Part shown: in pieces, positions 1-11,000 of the stretch
Layout: the number at the start of each line of letters is the position of its first letter
Position numbering within the stretch: position 1 is the first letter of the stretch
From: Haemaphysalis longicornis
Lineage: Eukaryota; Arthropoda; Arachnida; Ixodida; Ixodidae
Direction: 5' to 3'
Assembly: GCA_013339765.2 (NCBI GenBank)
Contig: JABSTR010000952.1
Coordinates: forward strand, 62,001 to 126,000
Length of the DNA: 64,000 nucleotides
The notes under the pieces: model-generated
The model's database searches: none
Told to the model about the DNA's origin: nothing
Seen by the model: only the letters and a program-made list of their open reading frames with translations
Made by a program: the position numbers and the translations under genes

Positions 1-155
1 TTACGGATAGGCTGGCGCGTGAGCACCACGGAATCATGTTGCCCACTAGGCACTGGAATATGACGGCTCAAGTAGCGCTTTTTTGAAGCAGGTCTTCAAC
101 AACCGATTCAAGTTCAGTTTGTGATTAAATTTGGTGCCATATATCATTGCAAATA

Positions 156-1750
156 CAGTTGAACCTCGATATAACGAACCGCGATATAACGAATTTTTTC
201 AAGTTTTCTGTCAAAATTTTGCTAAATCCATGTATGTTTATCTCGATTTTACCAAGTAATTTCGTGCGGCGCTTTCGATTTAACGAAGTCATGGCGAGAA
301 AGGAAGAACGAAATTCCGGCCGAGGCACGTTTTATTTTGTCTCTCAGAGCCTACATTGAAAACATTCAGTACTCACATGAACTCTTAAAAGGCTAAAATG
401 AAAGAAAAGCGGTGAATTATGCGGTTGACAACAATTAAAAGCGATGAAAGAATCTGCTCAAAAACCGCTAGCGGTCATGGACGGTTTTATAGTGCGGCCA
501 CCATTTTGACGTCTCCATCGTTGCCTACGCCAGCGCCCTCTATGCTTAGGCTGCCGAAGGCCGAAGCCTACTTCAAGTCTTTTTCTACGCATCCTTGCTC
601 ACGGTGCTACTGCTCTAGGTTGTGCTCGCTGATAACCACATTAATATTTTGTTCGTCCATCATTAGATGAGTCTTATAAGCAGCATGAGCACTCCAAGGA
701 AAAGAAAAGTGTTCCGAACAAGAGCCTGAGGAAGTGTCGGTGAAACCGAAGGCCATTGAAGTGATGGATGCCATCGACATTCTGCGGAGGCACGCAGGCG
801 CACACGAATGTTGAAGAGCAAGCCTTGTTAGCGCTGTCAGCATACGAGCGTCACGTAAAGCCCACCCTGGTCAAGAAACACCAAGCACTGCTTACGGACT
901 TTTTCACTACAGCTTGAACATCGAGTGCTGGTAGCAATAAATTGCTCTCCGAACATGGTCAAAACGTGTTCATCAGACAGCTGCGATGCGGAGAAATCGG
1001 TTTCTTTAGGGCTCAGCGGGCATAAAAGTAATTGCTTAATCAAATTTGGCCAGAAGATATTTAATGTAAGCTTTCCGCTTTAGCGGGAGCACGTAAGCGC
1101 TGCTCCACAAAGTGAAGCGGTCCGTGTGTACTCCGCTCAACTCTCAATCATGGCTTTATCTCGAGTGTCGTGGTTGCATCACGCGCCCATACTGCAGAGC
1201 CTTTGTGCATGAAAAAAGTCTTTCGAAAGCTTTATAGCACCCTTCCGCTGTTGGCCCGCCGCACCCCTCAACGCCGCGCCTAAGCCTACCACTGAACGGA
1301 CGAAAAGAGGCGTAACTTCGAACCAGCACCTCGCCGGGGTGAAGTTCACGGGGCATGGACGCGGGTTCAATTGACTAACAGCGGCGTTTTAGTAGGTGAC
1401 CGAAATGAAAAAAAGACAAAGTGGAAACCTAGTCTGCTATCATATTTAATGAGGCGTTGCGGAAAAAGCACCGGTTTTACGACGACACGAACTACTGTCG
1501 GCTATCCGAATTCCATTGCCTAAGTGTTGAAGCTCTTAATTCACACAATTTTCGCGGCCAGTTTTAGTACAAATTTCGGTTTAAGTGGAGAGGTAACTAC
1601 ATAGCAGTTGTTTCTGAGTGATGGGCAAGGTTTTGAAACCTCAATAACTGGTTAAATTAACTGTAAAATCAAAACCTCGATTTTACGAAATTCTCGATTT
1701 AACGAAATTTTCGCCCGCAAGTACAACTTCGTTATATCGAGGTTTAACTG
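156..1750 (+). mobile_element. Tigger-like (pogo/Tc1-mariner) DNA transposon, decayed
   Basis: Inverted ends start CAGTTGAACCTCGATATAAC at 156 and finish with the mirror copy TTATATCGAGGTTTAACTG at 1732-1750. Both are flanked by TA (154-155, 1751-1752), the target duplication of this superfamily. Subterminal copies of the GATTTAACGAA type occur at both ends. The interior is too short for a full transposase and keeps only a C-terminal remnant (730-917). Confidence 0.82.
730..917 (+). pseudogene. Tigger-like transposase C-terminal remnant
   Basis: Two plus frames together read AIEVMDAIDILRRHAGAHE and, after a one-base shift, EEQALLALSAYERHV followed by KPTLVKKHQALLTDFFTTA and a stop at 915-917. 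This resembles the C-terminal tail of arthropod Tigger-like transposases. The frameshift and the missing catalytic domain show that it is dead. The family assignment rests on this tail and on the surrounding TIRs. Confidence 0.65.
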
Positions 1751-1752
1751 TA

Positions 1753-2966
1753 GTGATATCACTGCAATAATAACGCAAGATCCTCAAAATATTGACGTAA
1801 TGTCATCAAAACTTCAACATGCAGTATCTATGTCATCGCAAGGTAATGGGATGATGATGCAGCTGTACTGAATTTTTGCATTATCAAATCGATTAATCAG
1901 CTGCAAACTTTTTTTACTATTTAGCTTAACTGATTACAGTTTGCATTCCAACTTGTTAGTCTACCACGGCAGTCCTTCAAATTAAGCAAACCTGTATGTT
2001 GTCTTTTCGTTCTTTTGAAGTCTAATGCGTATTTAGTCCGTCTTTACGGCGCTAGCTATAACTGCCAGACCCCTCTGAATGAATGCATGTTCCTCGTGGA
2101 TAGCCAAGGACACACCTATTATTTCACATCGCATCAATGCACATCTTTCAAACCTTTACGTTGTCAATGATGCCTTCAATTGCATGTGCGAGGCGGAGCT
2201 ATTTTAATGCCATAAATATGTGGCATGTTCTTGTTGCTTGAGAAGTCAAAGCATGGGTTGTGAAAATGGTCATGTGTGATGTACTATAAAAGCAATATTT
2301 TACAATTACAACTGCCATGACGCATGTGTTCATTATCAAATGTTTTAACATTTTGGGTCATTACAGGCATGTTCCACAATTTAGGCCTCTGAAAAGGCAC
2401 CAACGCCAGGTGAAAATGAAGCAAATTTCTTTATACGATGCACTCAATGCTGAAGACAAGAGGATAAGCTTTCTGGTAAGCATTATTGCAACTTTCAAGA
2501 AAAAAAATTGGGGGGTTTTATGTTTTATACTCTGCAGCTACACCTAGGCTATAAGGTGCGCCATAGTGGAGGACTGCAGAATAATATTAACCTCCTGGGG
2601 ATTTTTAATATGTGCTGAAATCTCGATACCCGAATTATTGCAACTATCACTTTAATAAGCACGTTACAATGGTCAGTACCTCAGCACCTTCAGCTATTTT
2701 TTGCCTCGTATTCCAAGTGCAAGTGGTGTAACCCACTAGTTCATCCTTAACTGCATCAAATAAGCACGAGATTCAAAGTTCTAAAAGTGTAGCATTACTC
2801 CACACTCCAAAACATAAATTGAACTTTCATTTATCCAGACACGCAGGAGAGTTTTCTCAGATGCAATCTGAAGTGCTAGCAGAAGTAAGTAATCTGTGTG
2901 GAAAATAATGTGAGCTTTTCTGACGCATGCAATAGGTAATGTTTCAATTGAGTAAATTTTGCTACG
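1753..2966. other. AT-rich stretch, no gene recognised
   Basis: The only candidate here is a possible plus-strand exon at 2366-2473. It is preceded by CATTACAG, followed by GTAAGC, and open in the frame that reads KRHQRQVKMKQISLYDALNA. No partner exon was recognised, so it is not called as a gene. Confidence 0.4.
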
Positions 2967-3588
2967 CATACCTGCCAGGTTTGCCGGGATGGCATTAGGG
3001 AGATCTGACCAGAGGGGGGGGGTTTTGCAACAACAGAATGGGTAATTTTTTTTATTTACTTACAACATAGCAGGAAATGAACAGTTTCTTTGTCCAAACT
3101 ACCAACAAGCTACACCACTTAAGTGTTCATCGTGGCTGCCGCCGCCCCTTTCAGAAAGTCCTGGAAATAGTACTGCAAGCGCAATACAAAACAGCAGGAA
3201 CTGAGCTGTTTTGTTCTTTCGTCTAAACTAACAACAAGCTACACCACTGGAGACCTGCTAAATCTTCAGAACTGCCGTCCAGAACGGCCGTGCTCGTGCG
3301 TAAATGAAAGCGGCGGTGGCGCTGCGCTTCTATCAACAGTAAACTAACAATGGGACGAACAAGTTCACCGTCTGCGCATGCCGACTACACTTTTTCAGCG
3401 CTTCACTGATAACGATGCCGATTGGTGTCGGGTTCAGGTATACCTCCGGCGCATTGTGGCCAGACTGGGAAAAAGATTTGGCCAAAGACGGGTGCGTTTT
3501 CGGGAGATTTTTGTTTCGGTCGTACAATCGTACAAAACCATGAAAATTCGGGAGTCTCCCGGAAAATTCGGGAAACCTGGCAGGTATG
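2967..3588. mobile_element. Non-autonomous TIR element with 6-bp target duplication
   Basis: The left end CATACCTGCCAGGTTTGCCG (2967) mirrors the right end AAACCTGGCAGGTATG (ending 3588). Both are flanked by GCTACG (2961-2966 and 3589-3594). No transposase was recognised inside the 622 bp. A 6-bp duplication is uncommon; the superfamily was not assigned. Confidence 0.72.
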
Positions 3589-4015
3589 GCTACGGCAACA
3601 CTATAAAACTAGACAAAAAAGAAGAATGGTTGCTCTACCATAAAGCACCATCTCAACCCATTTCAACGGAATAGCATAAAAGTAAAGAAATAGCCACTAC
3701 ACAAAAAAGAATTTGCAGCTAGAACCACTATTCGAATGCATACTCTATTTGCTCAATTCTAAGCCAGTACCCTTGTTTCTCTCTTTCCCCATTTTTTTTT
3801 TAAGGCGGGATACAAGTCGTGGGTCAACTTAGATTCTAGGATTACATTCGAGGCCTACATTTGCGTAAAAACAGTACACCGAGCACGCCCACCGTGCGAC
3901 GAATAAGACGAGCAGCGTTTCCCAGTGAAACGCATAAAAGTGCGCTGCCCAGACAGCGCCGCTAGTGTTAGGCTGGTGGCTTCTGCTAGCACTGTGAGCA
4001 AGCTCGACCCCCCAC

Positions 4016-4213
4016 CTGAAACTGTGCATAGTGGTCCTCGATGTACTTGACGTTGGCCAAGCGTCCGCCTTCTGTGAGCACCAGCTGGTCGGCAGGCTCC
4101 ACACCGGTGGCGCACTGCAGGGCCCGCGTGATGCCCTCCATGACAGCCTCACCACCACCGTCCGGAGCGACTGACACCACCGACAGGCTTGCCGTGCAGA
4201 AGATGTGCACCGT
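4016..4213 (-). CDS. IKBKB: IKK exon 8: ubiquitin-like domain, last exon found
   Basis: This exon encodes 66 codons, TVHIFCTASLSVVSV to EDHYAQFQ. TVHIF matches LVHIL of IKK-beta, and the segment LQCATGVEPADQLVLTEGG fits the ubiquitin-like domain (QDTGIPEEDQELLQEAG in human). The donor CAG|GTGGGG is in frame but weak. Just upstream of the acceptor (TTTTGCAG) on the transcript strand is a run of about 23 A instead of a long pyrimidine tract. Confidence 0.86.
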
Positions 4214-7200
4214 CTGCAAAATTTTTTTTTTTTTTTTTTTTTTTACTGGAACAGATGAGTGCAGTGTTGTGCAGACCAGTGCAGAGTGCTACTGTAGCTC
4301 CAAGTTACTAAAAAAATGAACATACGCTGCACTGCCCACGCTAGTGCAGCCAGTGCAAGGGGTAAAAAAATGCCTCTAGTGCCAGTCAGCAGAGCAACTT
4401 TGTGGCTCAAGTGCTGAGATATCAGTTGGGCCGCGATACTAGGGCCCTCAATACCCAATGAGTGAAGTTCCAGCACACAGTGCTGCTACTGATGCACAAT
4501 GTGGAGCAATTTTCAGAGCTCGAAAAAATTATTTTGGAGCTCTTTGGAGGACTGAAAAGTCAATTTTGGAGCAATTTGAAGGAACTAATATCAGTTTCTG
4601 AGGTTGTTTAAGTACCGCAAGAAATGGAAACCCAAACACCTCCCCATAATAAGTCCTGATAAATTTTGTTTTGAACTTTTTTCATTATGTGGCGCCTTAT
4701 TTTCATTATGTGGCCCCTTAGAGCCATTCTGAGGCCCTTTTAATATTGTTAGATACATTTATTTTATTTTATTTGTATATACGTAGCAAACAGGAACATA
4801 ACACTATTTTGGAAGTTATATATGGGTGAAAAATTATAGGCTTACATTGCTTAAAAGGAAGAAGTAAGGGGGAAATGCATTATACACATACTGAAAATTA
4901 AAAAGTAAGGGAACGAAACAGACACTAACCATCCTACAAACAAGAACTCCAATCGAGCAGCTGTTTAATAAAAAAAAGGTTCTGTGGGATGTGTCTGCTA
5001 CATTATAACCTGTGAGGGAAATTTTTACATACCCCTGAAATGCAGCCGTACGGCTACAAATGCATTATAACCTAAGTACAGCCGGTGAATTTTTTAATAA
5101 TCCCGGGAGCGCCGACAGGTCGGTGGATCAGCAGCACATCATGGAGGGAAGCGGCGAAATGAGCGAGAGTAGTCCACAAGCGCAGAGCGATCCCACCAGT
5201 GCAACTGTTGTCCGCTAGGTTATTACCCCAAGCACGACACAATCCCTTTCCAGGTGGCGACAGCAAGTGCGCCTTGTTCACAGCAATGCAGACAGTCGGC
5301 TCATTACCGGTGGAAAGGAACTGTGTCATGCTGGCGGGAGCAGCCTAGCAGACGACAGGTGCACTGGCGGGATTGTTCTGCGCTTGTGGACCACTCTCGC
5401 TCATTTCGCCGCTCCCCGCTGTGATAAGGCGCTGATGCACCCACCTGTCGGCGCTCCCGTGATATTACTAAAACATTCGGCGGCTGCACAGCCTGCCAAT
5501 ACCCAACAGTACCCCACAAGCACCGGCCAACCTACATGTCAGCGCTTTATCATGGCGCGAAGCCGGGGGAGTGGCGAAAAGGAAGGTAGCCCGCCTCTTG
5601 TGCACGCAAAGCTGACAGCATCACGAACACTTTGTGCGTGCACTTTCTGCACCTGTGCCGCAATAAGGCCCGACTGCAAAAAGTTTGCCACGTACGTCAA
5701 AACAAAACATTCGGTGATCTTCATATGCAGAGCAGGTTGCTTAAAATCAGTCGCGTAACACAAGCATCAAAGGCAACGGCAAAGCTGATTGAGCATAACG
5801 CATTGCCGCTCAGCGCTTTTGTATACAGTTCGAACGTGGCAGCATCTCAGATGAAAACAGCTTTTTCACAATAAAGCTACATAAAAAAAAAAAACTAACA
5901 GGAAGACCCGAGTTTGATCGACGAAAATCAGCGCCAGTGTGCAATTGCGCACGGACATATTGCGCACACCTTGGGCACAGTTAGGGCAATGTAAATGTTA
6001 GCGGTGGTTTGACTTTTCTGTGCCACAATTACATGTACTTTCACGAACAAGATCCCAACCACAAGAAGTCCTTTCCAGTATTAGCGTGCAAATCGACGGT
6101 GCTTACGGTGCGCTGCGGTCTCGCCCCAACGAATTCCACCTTTGAAATACGCGCACACTGAAGCACAACTCAAGGGGGAAATGTAAATAAATGAAAATTG
6201 CCTTCATTACAGTCGGCATGCAGACAAAATACGAGTCTTCTGGTGGCTATCAGTGACAGCGTCCCGGATTGACGCTATTTGCATGCCACTAGAGCCAGTA
6301 AATAAGCTATCTAGTGGCCCCACATGCCACTACACACTATCTCTACTATCTCTCCGACCGACCCACGGTGCCGCTAGATGTCCTCCATTAGCATCCCCCT
6401 CTTCCTCACTGCCTCCAGACCCCATTCTAGGCAGCGCAAAATGATGCCCTCTAGAACCACAACAGTAAATTGGTAGCAATCTGATGCAATTTAGATTTTT
6501 ATCAGAACGGAGCAAGAATTCTTGTTTGGTGCAATTTGGCGCAGGAGTGAAATCACTGAGCACACCCCAAAAGCTGGATTTCACTGCCAGATTTTGACAG
6601 AGGAAATAGAAAAACAATAAGCACCACAACAAACACTTCTCTAGATATTTTTGAGCTCCATAAATTTAATCACGCCCCGTAGCTATTCCACTGTTATAGG
6701 CTTGAACTAGCAATGCACAGAGGAGAAATTTCGCTCAAACGTACCCAACCCCCTGAGGTGAAGCTTGACTGAGTATGTTATAATAAACTGTATATTATCT
6801 GTCCTGTACTTTCCCGATTTCCCCCCTTACCCAATGCCCTGTCCTGGGGCCTGTAGGGTTTTTTTGAATAAAGAATAAAGAAAAAAAGTGAGCTGAAGCA
6901 CCTTGTTCTGGGGAGTCCAAGCAAAATTTGACCATTCACACAAAATGCGCGGGCCGTTATCCGCTACTTTTGAAAGTGCACTAAACTAACTCACTGCCTG
7001 CTACCAAATGAAAGTAACAGCTGTCAAAGCACAGCATATACTTTGAAGCTAACAGGCACCAATGTAGCCAGTGCACGCACTACACAGGCCGCACATGCAC
7101 TGGAAGTGAAAAGCTCGCTGCGAAAAGTATGCTGCACTCATTTCCACGGCACGTACAATTCGATTGTGAATAGAAATGTGTGAACATTCACTTTTTTTTC

Positions 7201-7979
7201 TTCAAATATTTGATTGAATAATAATACAGTAATCCCCCGTTAACTCAAAGTGCTAAAATCTGTTGAAAATTTCGAGATAAGAGGAGTTTCGAGTTAAAGG
7301 GCGGCAAATACATGGCGCCTACGGAAGACACGGTGGAAAAAAGTTCAGACAACCAATATTTCAAAATATCCGAGTTCAAGTTAACGAGGGATTACTGTAC
7401 GTCATTCGATACTTGCTTCGACTGGAGGTCTCTGTAGTCGAAAATTTCTGCTAGGCAGTGAAGAACAGTGAAAATTGGGTTGATTTTACCCTATGCAAAA
7501 CGACGCATGTATAGAGTGCATTCCCTGTGCAAAGTAAGTCTAAGCCAGTTTCTTACTATTTTACCCACTCAGGGTCTCAGTCCGTAACTGTAACATAAAC
7601 CAAATCATACAGGCATGCCACGACAGATGCTTGGCTACCGCAGCCGTGCATTATCCAGAAACAGAAACCATCTTTTCAGGGCACTGCCGTGATCTTTTTT
7701 TATGGTTGAAGTTTCACTCAGGCAGCTCTATTTTATCTTCTTTGCTAGCTCCCCCCTTAAAAGTTTAAAAGTCAGATTCAGTAAAGGGAAGAGGGAAGCA
7801 TGGTAGGCGATAATAGGCGGCATGTGGCATGCCTGCTGACCGGCAGATGACATAAAGATATTTCAGCAGCATTTTTCTGTATTATGCAAACATGCATACA
7901 AGCAAATATTATAAGAGCTAACATACAGGTTCCTTAGCTTTACATCTTTGACACCCTTGGAATGAATCACACAGAAGCA

Positions 7980-8028
<49 letters not shown>

Positions 8029-11000
8029 TTGCACATGGCTAATAGAGGAAGGCTGAATGCCAGAGTTTTGGTTTCGGCGTGCCAGGTGTGGAACAGTTTA
8101 TCTCGACACCCATGTGAGCGCAACATAAAAGTAACCTGAATTGTGGTTGGTGCATTGAAAAACTAAAGAAACTCGAAACTGATAGCTTCTTTTCTGGCTT
8201 GCCTGAGCATGGTCACATCTCTATGTGGCAGCAGCTCCAGCTGACCATATTAACGGTGTTGTGTATATTGGAACCCATTACAGCTAAAAAATCCTGCTTG
8301 GTGCACCAAATGCAAAGCAATCCTCTGTGGTTCTGAGAATTGCTCTGCATGTGTCGTGGTTCAACTGTCACGTTGGTTGCATTAAAATAAACGGCCAATT
8401 CAGTTCTCGTTGCAATGCTTGTTGAGGCTGCTGGTTACTTTTTTGTTTTTGCAACTATTTAAATTATTCCCTTTGAAATCATTCAAACAAAACCATTACT
8501 CACTTTGAAGTCTCTTCGAAGGCAAAAACCACCATTCGCACACGCGTAGTTGTGAGAGGTGCAAGCAAGTGAAACATGGATTAGTTGCAACATTCTGCAT
8601 GGGCCCAGTGGCATTCTGAACACTGGTTTCAAAAGCACACGTTCACCCCATTAAAGCTAATTCAATTCAAGCTTCAGCGTACACTTAAGTCTTCAACAGC
8701 TGCGCCATCGAGCAGACAGTGTTCTCTCATTAAAATTTCCCACACTAAAAAACAGAACGCACCGGCCGTGCCAACACCTTCTCCAGGATGTCAAACACAG
8801 TGAGGCCGTCCGCACCACTCCTCTGCTTCGGCACCGTCTCCAGCAGCACCTGGAGCCACTTCTCCAGATCCCCTCGGAGAACACTGCGCCAAGGAAACAA
8901 GTACACATTTCTCGAAGCCTGCTATCTCTGCCGAACAATAGGACGACAACGGCTTTGTTCTCCTGTAATACTACAGTGGACAGCAGTAACAGCAGCAACT
9001 GTAATTTATTTCCCAAGAACTACTATGATGATGGGCGGGCACAATGGCTGTCCCTTTAGCAAAAACCAGTGCGGACCTTCTAAAAAAATAATAAAATGCG
9101 AGCTGCAGCGGCACTGTACAGGTAGCGTTCCAAGTACAGTCAGCAACAAATAAAGCGCAAACAGGAAAATGCGAACATAAATGTGCACACAGAGTAAAAT
9201 TACAGCGTGGCTAGCATAGATGTATGAAGTGTGCTGGTCGCACTTTTCTAGTATTATATGATATACAGCCATTTTATGCACACGAAAAAAAAAATTGCCA
9301 AATTTGTGCAGCATTATATTTTCTGTTTGTAACAGTATCTGCCCCAGTTAAAAAAAAAAAAGTGCATTCAATGTAATACCGTACTTGCACAATTCTAACG
9401 CGCAGCTATTTCAGCACCCGGAAATCGGAGAAATTACTTGATGCCAATCTACCACACACACGTTACAACAAAAGGTGAACACATGTTTTGATCCCTAGTT
9501 TACACTAACACTATGTAATTTATTTTTGTCATTTTATGTTCTATGTTTTGTTATGTTTGTATTTTTTGTGACACCGAAGCAACCCCCTTACCCTATGTAA
9601 TACCCTTCCCAGAAGGCTTTAGGGTTTTTGTGATATAAATAAGTTTTAAAAAAGCATCTTGTAGAATGCAAATCAGCACGCACATGACCCCATGTGAACA
9701 CGACGTGACAATTTTAGGATACTCGCAGTCCGAGTTTGGTGAATGCTCACTGAGCACATGGACCACTGGAAGCCATCCTCAGTCACATCCAGCACTGTGC
9801 AGATGCCATGCACGCAGGTACACAACCAAGTTCTTTTCATTTTCCTCTGGGAGGAGCACCTGCCACTTAAATGATGTCTTGTAAGGAAGTCATGGTTTCC
9901 TGTCCATTCTGACAGCACAGACGACAGCTCCAACGGGAAGAATGGGGAAAAAAATGTGAAACGCAAAAACTGGCCAAACATGGATCGAATGTATTACAGC
10001 AAAGCTGTTTATTGTTAGGGTTCAGTGGATTTTGCATGAACACAAACAAAAACACCCGATGCTCCACAAGGTCTTTGAAGGACGAGGTGTTTGTGTGTGT
10101 GTGTTTGTTCGTTTGCATGCGTGCTTGCTTTTATCTGGCTCTGCGCTTGCTTGAACTCCACAAGTTGCCATTTTCTATTTTGAATTCCATTTCTCTCCCG
10201 TCTTTAACGGGGAGGCTGCGTACAGTCTGAGGAGGAGGAGGACAAACATTTTATTGAGCATTTAAGGCCCCTTTGGGGGGCGTGATGACCGGCGTACCGG
10301 TGACCGCAACAGCCCTCGCCGTGACCACCCGTTGGGTAGACAGGTCGGAGCTGCCCAGCGCCTCAGCCCAGTGCCCACCGTCTGGTAAGGGGGGATAGGG
10401 GTCGTGGGGACAGTTCCAAAGGAGATGGTCCAGTGTTTCCACTGCTCCGCAGGCTGGGCAGTTGGGGGAGGGGGGTAGACGGAAAAATAAATATGGTGCA
10501 GGTGGTAGCAGCAACGTGCCCATAAAGAGTGACGGCAGGAACAGAGACGAGAATGGAATCATTGCTGGCAGGCAGCAAGCAGGTTTGAACCTGGCTATGA
10601 ATGTTTCCAAGGCTATACCCGCGCCAATCAGTGTGTACCATAGCGACCGGAAGGCCATTGTCACCACCATCACGACAAAAAAGAAAAAGAAGACCCACCA
10701 ATCAAGATAATAAAGTTGTGTGTCTTTCCTTCATCACGACGACCACCGATCAAGACAATAAATGACTTCGTACCATTCAAAATACTGTCCCCTCAGCTTT
10801 ACTGGTCATACACCAATACAGAGTGCAGTGGCTGACGATATTTTTAGGTGTGCCCTACCTAGGCTCCATAGCTCGGCAAAACTGGATGCCACTCACTCAC
10901 GCTCACTCAAAAAAATTATTTATACTAAAGCACTCACTCGCACTCACGCTCGCCACTCCGCCCTCACCACTCGCTCTCACTCACACTCATGCTCGCCACT

